Made by a program: the position numbers and the translations under genes | The notes under the pieces: model-generated | The model's database searches: none | What the model was told of the DNA's origin: nothing | What the model saw: only the letters and a program-made list of their open reading frames with translations | In this document: piece after piece, positions 25,516 to 34,601 of the stretch | How the letters are laid out: each line of letters opens with the position of its first letter | Numbering within the stretch: the first letter of the stretch is position 1 | Origin: Chloroflexota bacterium | GTDB lineage: Bacteria > Chloroflexota > Dehalococcoidia > Lucifugimonadales > Lucifugimonadaceae | NCBI GenBank assembly: GCA_002730555.1 | Contig: PCAM01000002.1 | Span: forward strand, 120,860-184,859 | Direction: 5' to 3' | DNA: 64,000 nt

Positions 25516-27228
25516 TCACTCAAATGCGACCAGGAAATCGTAGTGCGGCTGTCCTCCGCTGACGAGTTCGACCTCGGCATCTCCGGCGGCTTCCTGCGCG
25601 GCGTCCAGGGTTTCAACAGCGTCCACGGCCGCGAAACCCGAGCCGGTGTAGACGGTGATCAGTTCCGCGTCGTCGGTAGACACCCGGATCATCTCCACAA
25701 GCGCCGACACCGGGTCGCCCGTCGTGGCTACAAGTTCGCCTTCCATGAGCGCCATGGCCTCGCCGGCCTCCAGCTTCTGACCTGACACAACGGCGTCTCG
25801 CACCGCACGGGTCACCGAGCCGGACCGCACGCTGATAGCGGCGTCGGTCATTGCGGAGAGGTTCGTATCGAGGTCCGCCCTTGCCGAGAAGGCGAACACG
25901 GCGGCGATACCGGACTGCACCGACCTGGTCTGGACGACACGAACGTCTTTATCGGTTAGATCGGGGACTTGCAGTGCGGCGGCGACGATGTTCCCGTTGT
26001 TGGGGAGCAGGAGGATTTGGCTCGCGGGCGCGGCCTCAACGGCGCCAAGTAGATCCTGGACGCTGGGATTCATCGTGTCGCCGCCCGTGATCGGGCTACA
26101 TGCGCCCATCCCAGCCTGCGCAAACACGGCCTCCAGCCCGGCTCCTGCGCACACAGCGACGATGGCGCTGTCCAGGCGAGGGACGTCCGCGGAGGCGGGC
26201 GCCAGCGTGGCCTTGTCGCCCGATTGCCTGTCGACCGCCCACTCGCGTGTCTGCTCATCCATATTGAGGATCGTTATCCCGGCGAGTGTGCCGAGTCCGG
26301 CGGCGTAGGAGAGAACGGGGCCGGGGTTCAGCGGGTGCAGATGGATCTTGACCGCTGTGGCGTCTCCGGCGACGACGGCAGACTCCCCGAACGTGGTGGC
26401 CTTGTCCCGTATAGAAACCACGTCCAGGTCTTCGCCCTCGATCAGGAAGACGGTGCAGTAACCAAATATCTCCTCTTGAACCGCGTCAACAAAGTCGATT
26501 CGGACGCCGGTGTCTGATCTGGAGTCGCGCTCCACGCCGATCGGGTCGGGCGATGGGAACAGCGTTGCGCCATCGCCTCGCCCCTGTGCAAGTTCAAGCG
26601 CGCCGGCCAGAAACACCGAGAGGCCGTAACCGCCTGAGTCGACCACGCCGGCGTCCTTCAGAACGTCGAGCTGGGTCGGAGTAAGCGCTACGGCTTCGAC
26701 GGATGTCTGGACAGCGGCATCAAGGACATCGGCGATGGCGGCGCCCGTGCCGGCAAGCTCCGTCGCCGAGTCCGCCGCCACGCGCATCACGGTGAGCATC
26801 GTGCCCTCGCGCGGGTTCGGCACGGAGTCGTAGGCGGCGATCGCGCCCTCGACCATGCCCGCTGCGAACTCGCCCGGAGTGATCCGTTCACGCCCGGCTG
26901 CGACGTCCGCAATTCCGCGGAACAGTTGAGCCGAGATGAGGCCGCTGTTGCCGCGCGCCGCGAGCAAGGCAGTCCTCGCCATCTTTTGCGCCGCATCACC
27001 GGCGTGGAGTGTCGGCTGGATCGCGGATTCTTCGACTATTGCCCGCAGGGTCAGGCTCATGTTGGTCCCTGTGTCGCCGTCCGGAACGGGGAAGACGTTC
27101 AGGGCGTTTATCTGGTTACGGTTTGTATCGACCGCCCGGCCGCCAGCCGCGACGAGCGAACACAGAACCACGCCGTCGATCCAATCGGCGTTCCCGGGGT
27201 TTTCTGGTTCCGCTCCAGGTCGGTTCAA
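25516..27228 (-). CDS. fakA: DAK2 domain fatty acid kinase subunit FakA (YloV family)
   Basis: A 570-residue DAK2-domain protein. NRNQINALNVFPVPDGDTGTNMSLTLRAIVEES carries the DhaL-like Mg-ATP-binding aspartates (DGDTGTNM), and RGNSGLISAQLFRGIADV continues the kinase domain. The middle and C-terminal parts have the FakA features HLHPLNPG, a beta-rich linker, and LLLPNNGNIVAAA with FAFSARADLDTNL. It phosphorylates a fatty acid bound to the adjacent DegV/FakB protein. It is divergent from rpmB with about 200 bp between, and the pair rpmB/yloV-recG is a common arrangement in Gram-positive-type genomes. Confidence 0.95.
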   Translation of the reverse strand: MNRPGAEPENPGNADWIDGVVLCSLVAAGGRAVDTNRNQINALNVFPVPDGDTGTNMSLTLRAIVEESAIQPTLHAGDAAQKMARTALLAARGNSGLISAQLFRGIADVAAGRERITPGEFAAGMVEGAIAAYDSVPNPREGTMLTVMRVAADSATELAGTGAAIADVLDAAVQTSVEAVALTPTQLDVLKDAGVVDSGGYGLSVFLAGALELAQGRGDGATLFPSPDPIGVERDSRSDTGVRIDFVDAVQEEIFGYCTVFLIEGEDLDVVSIRDKATTFGESAVVAGDATAVKIHLHPLNPGPVLSYAAGLGTLAGITILNMDEQTREWAVDRQSGDKATLAPASADVPRLDSAIVAVCAGAGLEAVFAQAGMGACSPITGGDTMNPSVQDLLGAVEAAPASQILLLPNNGNIVAAALQVPDLTDKDVRVVQTRSVQSGIAAVFAFSARADLDTNLSAMTDAAISVRSGSVTRAVRDAVVSGQKLEAGEAMALMEGELVATTGDPVSALVEMIRVSTDDAELITVYTGSGFAAVDAVETLDAAQEAAGDAEVELVSGGQPHYDFLVAFE

Positions 27229-27428
27229 CTCGATGGTCCTTGTTTATTGCGAAGGGTCTCAGTGGGCCTGAATTCATTCCTGAATGTTGTCGCAGACGGT
27301 GTGAGGATGGTAACTTGTAGCTTCGGCGCAAGCCAATTTTCGAATTTTTCCTACCGGCAAGATGCGCGCGTCCGGTTCCCGGACATCCGCATCCCTAAAC
27401 TCAAACACATCTGGGGTTTTTCTAAGAC

Positions 27429-27611
27429 ATGGCCAAGTGCAACACCTGTGGCAAAGGTCCGCAGTTCGGTCACAACCGCAGCCACTCGATGCGGGCCACA
27501 AACCGGATGTTCAAGCCGAACCTGGTCCGCCGGAAGACGCCGGACGGCCCGAAGACGCATGAGTACGTCTGCACCCGCTGTCTCCGGACGGAGTTGAAGG
27601 CGAAGCGCTAA
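27429..27611 (+). CDS. rpmB: 50S ribosomal protein L28
   Basis: A 60-aa L28. MAKCNTCGKGPQFGHNRSHSMRATNRMFKPNL is canonical; the protein has a C-x-x-C at residues 4-7 and a second pair in CTRCLR, so it is the zinc-binding form. It binds 23S rRNA in the large subunit. ATG start at 27429. It is divergent from fakA and convergent with rpe. Confidence 0.98.
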   Translation: MAKCNTCGKGPQFGHNRSHSMRATNRMFKPNLVRRKTPDGPKTHEYVCTRCLRTELKAKR

Positions 27612-27677
27612 CAGCGCTCCGGCCTCAAAAAGAACTGCGCACGCCGATCAAGGCGTATGTTCTCGCACCCGGAGTTG

Positions 27678-27700
27678 GGCCGGGCGGTTCGGACCCGGCC
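27678..27700. terminator. GC-rich hairpin between rpmB and rpe
   Basis: GGCCGGG and CCCGGCC form a 7-bp stem with a 9-nt loop between these convergent genes. There is no T-run, so it is only a candidate. Confidence 0.4.
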
Positions 27701-27708
27701 AGGGGCCG

Positions 27709-28395
27709 TTAACCGGCGTCGTTGACCGCTGCTCTTAGCGCGGCCAGGCCAGCAATTACGCCGTCCGGATGATTAAAGATGCCCGTGCCTGAGATGAGCA
27801 ATGACGCGCCCGCCTCGACGCATCCAGGCGCGGTGTCGACCTTCACCCCGCCATCGACGGCCAGGTCGGCGCCATCGGCCCGCCACGGCAATTGTTCAGC
27901 CAGTGCTGCGATCTTGGCGAGCTGGCCTCCGATGAACGCCTGCCCGCCGTATCCCGGGTTGACCGTCATCACAAGCACGCGGTCGATATCCGGGAGGATC
28001 TCGTCGAGCGCCGATACAGGCGTCCCCGGGTTCAGCGCCACACCCGCCCTCATGCCGGCGGCTTTGATCGACTGCACGGTGGCATGCAGGTGCGCACATG
28101 CCTCTGCGTGGACCGTGAAGTGGTCGGCCCCGACGCGCGCGAAATCGTCGATAAAGCGCGCCGGTTCCTGAACCATCATGTGGATGTCGATCGGGAGGCT
28201 GGTCAACGGCCGTATCCACTCCAGGACGGGCGCGCCGAAGGTGATGTTCGGCACGAAAGCACCGTCCATGACGTCGAAATGGATCTCGTCGCAGCCGCCG
28301 TCGTTGAGCGACTTGATCTCCCGGCCCAGCTGCGAGAAGTCCGCGGCGAGAAGTGAGGCCGCTATCCTCACGTTATTGTCGGATTCCGAAGTCAC
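27709..28395 (-). CDS. rpe: Ribulose-phosphate 3-epimerase
   Basis: A 228-aa TIM-barrel epimerase. IAASLLAADFSQLGREI opens the barrel; HFDVMDGAFVPNITFG contains the metal-binding His and the first catalytic Asp; HMMVQEPARF supplies another metal-binding His; and LAVDGGVK contains the second catalytic Asp. It interconverts ribulose-5-phosphate and xylulose-5-phosphate in the pentose phosphate pathway. Its start overlaps the argH stop by four bases, so translation of the two is coupled. Confidence 0.97.
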   Translation of the reverse strand: MTSESDNNVRIAASLLAADFSQLGREIKSLNDGGCDEIHFDVMDGAFVPNITFGAPVLEWIRPLTSLPIDIHMMVQEPARFIDDFARVGADHFTVHAEACAHLHATVQSIKAAGMRAGVALNPGTPVSALDEILPDIDRVLVMTVNPGYGGQAFIGGQLAKIAALAEQLPWRADGADLAVDGGVKVDTAPGCVEAGASLLISGTGIFNHPDGVIAGLAALRAAVNDAG

Positions 28396-29792
28396 TTCCC
28401 GGCCTCCTTTAGTCGAGCCTTCGCCACTTCCAAGGCGTCCTTCACCCTGCCCAGAGCGGTGCCGCCCTGGACGTCGCGAGACGCAATAGAGAAGTCGACC
28501 CCTATGCCCATCACGTCCGCCTCAAAGAGCGGGGACGCGGCCAAGTATTCGTCGAACGACAGGTCTTCGAAGTACCTGCCGCCGTCTATCAACCTATCCG
28601 AAAGCGCCGACACGATGACGTGCGCCTCACGGAACGGCATGCCTTTGCCGACGAGGTAGTCGGCGATGTCGGTGGCGAGGACGTAGCTGGACTCGGCGGC
28701 CGCCCGCATGCGGTCTGCGTTGAACTTTGCGCCGGCGATCATGCCCGCGCTCACGTCAACGGTCGCCAGCAACGTATCGACGCTGTCGAACAAGCCCTCT
28801 TTGTCTTCCTGCAGATCACGGTTGTAGGTGAGCGGCAAGCCCTTGAGCGTGGTCAGCATGGACAGCAGGTTGCCGTACACCCGCCCGGTCTTGCCGCGGG
28901 CCAGCTCTGCGAAGTCCGGGTTGCGCTTCTGCGGCATGATGCTGGAGCCGGTCGTGTAGCTTTCCGACAGGGCGAGGAAGCCGAACTCCTCAGACGACCA
29001 GATCACGAACTCTTCTGCCAGCCTCGAAAGGTGCATGGCGCTTATTGCTGCCGCACTCAAGTACTCGAGGGCGAAGTCCCTGTCGGACACGCCGTCCATG
29101 GAGTTGGCGGTGACACGCGAGAAGCCGAGTTCGCTTGCCACGAACTCGCGGTCGATCGGATATGGAACGCCCGCCATTGCGCCGTTTCCCAGGGTGAGGA
29201 CGTCCGCGGATTTCCGCGCCGCAGCGAAACGGGTCGCGTCGCGATCGAACATCTCGAAGTAGGCGAGCAGATGGTGGGCAAGCGCCACTGGCTGCGCCCG
29301 CTGGAGGTGGGTGTAGCCGGGCACGACCGTGGCGATGTTGGCCTCTGCCGCGCCAAGGATGGCCCGTTGAAGAGCCCTCAGAGCATCGATGGTGTCGGCG
29401 CCAGCCTGCTTCATGTAGAGGCGCGTGTCGGTGGAGACCTGGTCGTTTCTGGACCGGGCCGTGTGGAGCCTTCCGGCTGCGTCGCCGATGAGCTCGTACA
29501 ACCGGGACTCCACGTTCATGTGGATGTCCTCAAGTTCCGGATTCCACGGGAAGTCGCCAGACTCAATCTCGGTCCGGACCGTTACTAGCCCGCCGATGAT
29601 CTGCCCGGCTTCGTCTTCGCCAATGATGCCCTGTCTGCCCAGCATTCGGGCGTGCGCTATCGATCCGGCGATGTCCTGCTTGTACATGCGCTGGTCGTAA
29701 TGCAGCGAGACGGTGTAGTCGGACGCCAGTTCGGCCCCACGTGCGCTTGCAGCGAGATTGGCCGCGTCTGTTGAGTGTGAATCGTTGGTCAT
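28392..29792 (-). CDS. argH: Argininosuccinate lyase
   Basis: A 466-aa argininosuccinate lyase of the fumarase/aspartase superfamily. SRNDQVSTDTRLYMK and the signature GSSIMPQKRNPDFAE, with the catalytic serine in its mobile loop, are clear. HLQRAQPVALAHHLLAYFEM provides the other active-site part. It splits argininosuccinate into arginine and fumarate, the last step of arginine synthesis. The other arg genes lie at 34.6-40 kb, so argH is detached from the main cluster. It is followed by rpe with a 4-bp overlap. Confidence 0.97.
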   Translation of the reverse strand: MTNDSHSTDAANLAASARGAELASDYTVSLHYDQRMYKQDIAGSIAHARMLGRQGIIGEDEAGQIIGGLVTVRTEIESGDFPWNPELEDIHMNVESRLYELIGDAAGRLHTARSRNDQVSTDTRLYMKQAGADTIDALRALQRAILGAAEANIATVVPGYTHLQRAQPVALAHHLLAYFEMFDRDATRFAAARKSADVLTLGNGAMAGVPYPIDREFVASELGFSRVTANSMDGVSDRDFALEYLSAAAISAMHLSRLAEEFVIWSSEEFGFLALSESYTTGSSIMPQKRNPDFAELARGKTGRVYGNLLSMLTTLKGLPLTYNRDLQEDKEGLFDSVDTLLATVDVSAGMIAGAKFNADRMRAAAESSYVLATDIADYLVGKGMPFREAHVIVSALSDRLIDGGRYFEDLSFDEYLAASPLFEADVMGIGVDFSIASRDVQGGTALGRVKDALEVAKARLKEAGK

Positions 29793-29868
29793 TGCGCCGG
29801 ATAGCTTCTCATGCCCCTGCGCTGGACCGCTAGCGTAATTACCCGGTAGACGCGAGAAGGGCGGGCCT

Positions 29869-30369
29869 TCAGTCTCCGGTCGCGGCCATCAATTCCGTGC
29901 GGAACTCTTCAGGATTGGCGCATCGCCCGTCCGGGTCCGGTACGAGTGCCTTTAGCGCACAGCCGCCTTCTGGACGCGGGATTTCCGCGTTGAGGTCCGA
30001 AGGGTGGGCAGGATCTGGTTCATGACCAAGGAAGCGCTCGGCATCTCCGCCCTCGTCGGTTCGCCGCTCGAACGGGTGCGGCAGCTCTCCGCCGGTCAGG
30101 AGTTCGTAAAAGACGACTCCCTTGCCGAACACGTCGGTGTAGTGGCCGATGTTATTCCGATCGGTCTGTTCAGGCGCCATGTAGCCGGTCGTGCCAGCAT
30201 CAATACGCAGTCTTTCGCCGGGTTTGAATTCACGCGCTACCGAGAGGTCGAACTGCGTCACGTGGCCATCGCTGCACATGACATTTGAGGGCTTTACGTC
30301 GAGGCGGACGAGGCCCTCCGCATGCAGGTATGTCAGCGCGTCCGCGATCCAGGCAGCGACGCCCGCCGG
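29869..30369 (-). pseudogene. Truncated Ser/Thr protein kinase domain
   Basis: An open frame from a TGA at 30370-30372 encodes AWIADALTYLHAEGLVRLDVKPSNVMCSDGHVTQFDLSVAREF, then GTTGYMAPEQTDRNNIGHYTDVFGKGVVFYELLTGG. This is the C-lobe of a bacterial Ser/Thr kinase: D-x-K-x-x-N catalytic loop, a DFG site changed to FDLS, and the APE motif. The whole N-lobe with the glycine loop and ATP lysine is missing and there is no upstream start, so it cannot be a working kinase. The track shows only the last 136 codons. It lies immediately upstream of argH; the rest of the gap to 30652 shows nothing. Confidence 0.75.
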
Positions 30370-30652
30370 TCAACCGGTTGATGCGTCGTTCACAGGCCCT
30401 CACACCCTTTAGATAAACCTGATTCTGACCCCGGAGGCACATCTATTCGGGCGTGATTTCTGGGCATGAATCACGCCAATTCGCGCCGTTCAACCTCGTT
30501 AAAATCGAACGAATTTACCGGCAACGAAAACCCTTGAACTCCTAAACCACACCCTTCCGCCACAGAGGATCGACATCGGTTTACCGCCCGGGCTCCGGCC
30601 ACGCTGAAATACCCCAATCAGATGCCACCGCCGGGCGGCACCCCCCGCGCCT

Positions 30653-32128
30653 CTAGAAGTCCACGTCCTCCATCGACATGGTTTCCCGCATCAGGTAGCG
30701 GGCCTTCTGGCTGCCCCTTATCTCGGCGTCCAGGGCGTCCGCACCGCCCCGCGCGTCCCACTTCTGCATGATGCGCGCGAGCAGCAACTGCTTGACATCG
30801 CTCAGGGCCGGATCGTCCGCCCGGTTGTCGAACTCACCCGGGTCGGCTATAAGGTCGTACAGTTCGAACTCCGGCGGGACTCCGTGGTTGTACGAGAGTT
30901 TGTACTGGCCGTGGCGCACCATCCCGCGCGGTCGGTCGGTGCCGTGCGCTAGGTGCTCCACGAACGCCTCGTCCTTCCAGTCCGGCGCCTCGCCATCGAT
31001 CAGCGGCAGCAGACTGTCTCCGTCCAGCTTCCACTCCCCGGGAGACACCCCGGCCAGGTCGAGGATCGTGGCGGTGATATCGACGTTGGAGGTCACGCCG
31101 CTTATGCGCTGGCCCTCCGGCAGATGGCCGGGCCACGAAATCTGGAGCGGCACGCGGGCGGACTGCTCGTAGAAGCACATCTTCCGCCACAGCCCGTGCT
31201 CGCCGGCCATCTCGCCGTGGTCTGACGTGTGGATGATGACGGTGTTGTCGGCCAGCCCCTGCTCTTCCAGCGTGTCCATCAACCGACCGATCCGGCCGTC
31301 GAGCTGGTCGATCATCCCGAAATACGCGGCGCGGGCGCGCAGCACCTCGTCGTCCGTGTACGGGCCGGCCAGCCCGAACATTTCACGTAGCCTGACCGCC
31401 GCAATGGGCAGGTCGTCCAGGTGGCCGGGCGGGTTGTTCGGCATGTCCACGCGGTCCGGGTAGTACTTGGAGAAGAAGGGCTCCGGGACGATGAACGGGA
31501 AGTGCGGGGCGATGAATCCGACGCAGAGCGCAAAGGATTTCTCGGCACGCGCCGGGTCCCGCAGATAGACGTGCGCGGCGTCCTCGAATATCTGGTCTCC
31601 CTCGATGACGGCGCTGCTCCCGGGGCCGGCTTGCTTCACATCGGGCCACGCCTCACCGGCCTTCGGAAAGTGCGATGAGAGATCGAACCCTTCCGGCACG
31701 TTGGTCGGCGGTTTCGGCGCCTCGCCCCAGGGGAACACGGCGTGGACGTTGGCGGCGTGCGGGTCGTGTGCCAGCTGCTCGTCGAAGCCGTGGAGAGCGT
31801 GTCGGCCGAGCATGTGCATCTTGCCGTCCAGGGCGGTGTCGTAACCCTGCGAGCGCAACAAATACGGCCAGGTGAGTTCGCCCAGGTAGAGCGGCGTGGC
31901 GTTGTCCCAGCCGCGGACGGTGCTGACGAATTTTCCGGTCATGAACGACAGCCTTGACGGCACGCACAATGGCGAGTTTGTGTAATGGGCGTCGAACGTC
32001 GTTCCCTGCCCCGCCAGCCGGTCCATGTTCGGCGTGTCGATCAGTTCATGTCCGTATGTGGAGCTGAACATCGGCGCATGTTCGTCGGACATGATGACCA
32101 GGATGTTTGGCGTGTCGGTGGTCGGCAT
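30653..32128 (-). CDS. Sulfatase family protein (choline-sulfatase-like)
   Basis: A 491-aa type I sulfatase/alkaline phosphatase superfamily enzyme. NILVIMSDEHAP contributes the N-terminal metal ligands, and SPLCVPSRLSFMTGK is the C-x-P-S-R signature with Cys55 as the residue converted to formylglycine. HTSDHGEMAGEHGLWRK gives the other metal ligands. No signal peptide is seen, so it is likely cytoplasmic. It would hydrolyse a sulfate ester from an organic compound. A formylglycine-generating enzyme is not in the window. It is divergent from the Gfo/Idh/MocA gene. Confidence 0.94.
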   Translation of the reverse strand: MPTTDTPNILVIMSDEHAPMFSSTYGHELIDTPNMDRLAGQGTTFDAHYTNSPLCVPSRLSFMTGKFVSTVRGWDNATPLYLGELTWPYLLRSQGYDTALDGKMHMLGRHALHGFDEQLAHDPHAANVHAVFPWGEAPKPPTNVPEGFDLSSHFPKAGEAWPDVKQAGPGSSAVIEGDQIFEDAAHVYLRDPARAEKSFALCVGFIAPHFPFIVPEPFFSKYYPDRVDMPNNPPGHLDDLPIAAVRLREMFGLAGPYTDDEVLRARAAYFGMIDQLDGRIGRLMDTLEEQGLADNTVIIHTSDHGEMAGEHGLWRKMCFYEQSARVPLQISWPGHLPEGQRISGVTSNVDITATILDLAGVSPGEWKLDGDSLLPLIDGEAPDWKDEAFVEHLAHGTDRPRGMVRHGQYKLSYNHGVPPEFELYDLIADPGEFDNRADDPALSDVKQLLLARIMQKWDARGGADALDAEIRGSQKARYLMRETMSMEDVDF

Positions 32129-32298
32129 TTGAGCGCTTTCTGGTTGGGTTAGGGTGGATAGCCGAAGGGCGGCCCGCCCTTACGTTACCTGCACTTCGGA
32201 GCGCACCTTACCAGCAGACCGGGACGCGCGAACACGGTGCTAACCTGACCACACTCTGACCCCTTCCCGCTTTCACCAGCCCAACAAGAGGAATTCCC

Positions 32299-33297
32299 AT
32301 GCCCACCGACACCGTCAGATACGGAATGATCAGCACGGCGAAGATCGGTATCAACGCCCACATCCCGGCGGCGGTGAAGTCGCACAACTCGGAGATCGTG
32401 GCGATATGCAGCCGGTTTGACGGGCCGGCGAAGCAGGCGGCGGAGGAGAACGGGATCGGGCGCTGGTACGGCTCTTACGAGGAGCTGCTTGCCGACCCCG
32501 ATATCGACGCCGTGGTCAACCCGCTGCCGAACTCGATGCACCACGAATGGACCATCAAGGCCGCAGAGGCGGGCAAGCATATCCTGTGCGAGAAGCCGAT
32601 CGCCGTGACGATGGACGAGGTGCGGGAGATGACCGCCGCAGCCGAGGCGAACGGTGTACTGCTGGTCGAGGCGTTCACCCACCGGCTGAACCCGCACATG
32701 CGACGGGCGCGCCAGCTGGTGGGCGAGGGCGCTGTCGGCGATGTGCGTCATTTCGAGGCGGTTCTGGCATTCACCTCCCGTGACACGTCGACCGATGTGC
32801 GGTTGAAACCGGAGCTTGCCGGGGGCGGGCTGTGGGATGCTGGCTGTTATTCGGTATCGGCGGCGCGTTTCATCCTCGGCGGGGAGCCGGTCAGAGCGGC
32901 CGGGTTCGCCGCCGATTCGGGCAACTATGGTGTCGACACCTCGTTCTCCGGGCTGCTTGAGTTCCCGGGCGGGGCAATCGCACACATGCGGAGCAGCGTG
33001 GAGCAGCCGGGCACCAACATGGGTGAGGTTATCGGGACAAAGGGCAAGATCAGGATTCCACATTTATTCGAGGAGGACACCCCGCTGGTGATCACCAACG
33101 CAGACGGCGAGGAGCGCGTGGAGACGTTTGCCGGTGAGCCGCGGTTCGTGGTGCAGTTCAACGACTTTTCGGAATGCGTCCTGACGGGCAAAGCGCCGGA
33201 GTTCCCACCGGAAGATGGGCTCGCAAATACGGCGGCGGTACTGGCGCTTTATGCCTCGGCAAGCAGCGGTCAGATCACGGCAGTCGAGCGGGTGTAG
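32299..33297 (+). CDS. Gfo/Idh/MocA family oxidoreductase
   Basis: A 332-residue NAD(P)-dependent sugar or cyclitol dehydrogenase. The N-terminal Rossmann fold begins YGMISTAKIGINAHIPAA, and AGKHILCEKPIAVTMDE carries the conserved EKP lysine. The C-terminal domain includes GALWDAGCY-type sequence (GGGLWDAGCYSV). An AAGAGG ribosome site precedes the ATG. It ends two bases before a cupin gene, so the pair is translationally linked. It is divergent from the sulfatase. Substrate unknown. Confidence 0.94.
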   Translation: MPTDTVRYGMISTAKIGINAHIPAAVKSHNSEIVAICSRFDGPAKQAAEENGIGRWYGSYEELLADPDIDAVVNPLPNSMHHEWTIKAAEAGKHILCEKPIAVTMDEVREMTAAAEANGVLLVEAFTHRLNPHMRRARQLVGEGAVGDVRHFEAVLAFTSRDTSTDVRLKPELAGGGLWDAGCYSVSAARFILGGEPVRAAGFAADSGNYGVDTSFSGLLEFPGGAIAHMRSSVEQPGTNMGEVIGTKGKIRIPHLFEEDTPLVITNADGEERVETFAGEPRFVVQFNDFSECVLTGKAPEFPPEDGLANTAAVLALYASASSGQITAVERV

Positions 33298-33299
33298 CG

Positions 33300-33674
33300 A
33301 TGGCGACGACCTACGATCGAATTTACGCGGACGAGGACGGCGGGAGCCACTTCGAGACGGTAGAGGTGTCATTCCAGGAGGTGGATTACGCGCCGCCGGC
33401 CGATCCGATGTTCGTCTCAGACCTTGAGGATGCGTCTCGATTTGGGTTCGTGATGGCGCCGCACGGACCGCTTGGCGATTGGCATCCGACTCCGTTGGCG
33501 CAGTACATGATCGTGGTGTCGGGCGAGGTTGAGATTACGGTCAGCGACGGGGCGAAGCGCCGGTTCTCGGCCGGACAAGCCTTCCTGTTGGCTGATGAAA
33601 CCGGCAGGGGTCATTACACCGAGATAGTTTCCGGCGAGCCGGGTGTCGTGGCGGTGGTGCATTTGCCGGATTAG
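33300..33674 (+). CDS. Cupin domain protein
   Basis: A 124-aa protein; the track starts 42 codons too early, inside the preceding gene. The ATG at 33300 follows its neighbour's stop by two bases. DWHPTPLAQYMIVVSGEVEITVSDGAKRRFSAGQAFLLADETGRGHYTEI is a cupin barrel with likely metal ligands His, Gln (or Glu) and His. It resembles small cupins that bind or isomerise sugar derivatives. Pairing with the dehydrogenase suggests the same pathway. Confidence 0.88.
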   Translation: MATTYDRIYADEDGGSHFETVEVSFQEVDYAPPADPMFVSDLEDASRFGFVMAPHGPLGDWHPTPLAQYMIVVSGEVEITVSDGAKRRFSAGQAFLLADETGRGHYTEIVSGEPGVVAVVHLPD

Positions 33675-34014
33675 GGCGATGCGTGTGTCCGCTCTCCAGA
33701 CGGGAGAGGGTTGGGAGCCTGCCCTTCGGCTTGCCGGAAGGGTGAGGGGGTTCAAGATTCCGCACAAACGTTATGTCTTCGCTAGATGAACTGTTGGTGA
33801 AGGTCCCTCGTCCTTCCGGTACCGGAAGGATCGGGATGACGAATGGGTGTGGTCTGGCCGTTGGGGGGCGGATTGGTATCCGCCCATGCCGGTCCTTCGA
33901 GAGCCTCAGGATGGGTTTGGGGATCGGACGGGCGCGACACCAACCCACGCTGAGGCTCTCGTGGCCTGTGCTGAGCCAGTCGAAGTGGGCGGGCGGTACT
34001 GGAGACCAGTCCCG
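33675..34014. repeat. Repeat-rich gap between cupin and MaoC genes
   Basis: No gene is supported in this 340-bp gap. It contains a CTCTCCAGACGGGAGAGGG unit (about 33690), CCCTTCGGCTTGCCGGAAGGG, the inverted 45-nt unit at 33796-33840 that matches 9638-9682, GGGGCGGATTGGTATCCGCCC (about 33866-33886) and CCTTCGAGAGCCTCAGGATGGG (33893-33915). Four repeat families therefore sit side by side. Confidence 0.85.
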
Positions 34015-34488
34015 TTAAACCGGCCGTCGTAGCACCAGGAACTTGCGGCGCAGGCTGAGGATCTGCTCGTCGCGCTGGTTGTGGGCGATCGTCTCGGCGT
34101 ACACGACTCCACGGTCCGGCTTTGATCGGGACGGTGTGACCGACAGGATCTCTGAGGCGGCGTAGATCGTGTCGCCGATGTGTACCGGACCGTCGTGCTT
34201 GACGGTCTCGTACTCCAGGTTGGCAATCGCTTTACCGGACAGCGCACGCACGGTCATGCCGACGACGATGGAGAACACCAGCGTGCCGTTGACGAGGATC
34301 TTCCCGTGCTGGCCAGCGCGGTTCCACTCCTCATCGATATGGAGCGGATGGTGGTTCATCACAAGAAGGCTGTGGATGTGGTTGTCGGCCTCGGTGATGG
34401 TCTTGCCCGGCCAGTGCTTCCAGGTGTCCCCTACCTCGAATTCCTCAAGGTAGTTGCCGAAGCTGTCTCGTTCATCATATGCGGTCAC
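34015..34488 (-). CDS. MaoC family dehydratase
   Basis: A 157-aa hotdog-fold hydratase. TITEADNHIHSLLVMNHHPLHIDEEW carries the hydratase-2 type Asp/His region, and GTLVFSIVVGMTVRAL plus ETVKHDGPVHIGDTIYAASEILSV follow the family pattern. It probably hydrates an enoyl-CoA such as a mesaconyl- or methyl-branched acyl-CoA. It lies downstream of argG on the same strand, separated by a dispersed repeat, so it is probably not part of the arginine operon. Confidence 0.92.
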   Translation of the reverse strand: MTAYDERDSFGNYLEEFEVGDTWKHWPGKTITEADNHIHSLLVMNHHPLHIDEEWNRAGQHGKILVNGTLVFSIVVGMTVRALSGKAIANLEYETVKHDGPVHIGDTIYAASEILSVTPSRSKPDRGVVYAETIAHNQRDEQILSLRRKFLVLRRPV

Positions 34489-34548
34489 AGGCGTTCCTCT
34501 GATCCTCTCGTCCTCTGGTCCGGCAATCGGCGTTTGGGCCGAGAGACT

Positions 34549-34586
34549 TCTCCCTCACCCCGGCCCTCTCCCGCTAGGAGAGGGGG
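34549..34586. repeat. Dispersed palindromic repeat
   Basis: TTCTCCCTCACCCCGGCCCTCTCCCGCTAGGAGAGGG, the same family as at 1711, 3129, 12230 and 35936, between argG and the MaoC gene. Confidence 0.85.
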
Positions 34587-34601
34587 ATGTGACGCTGGGA
34601 T

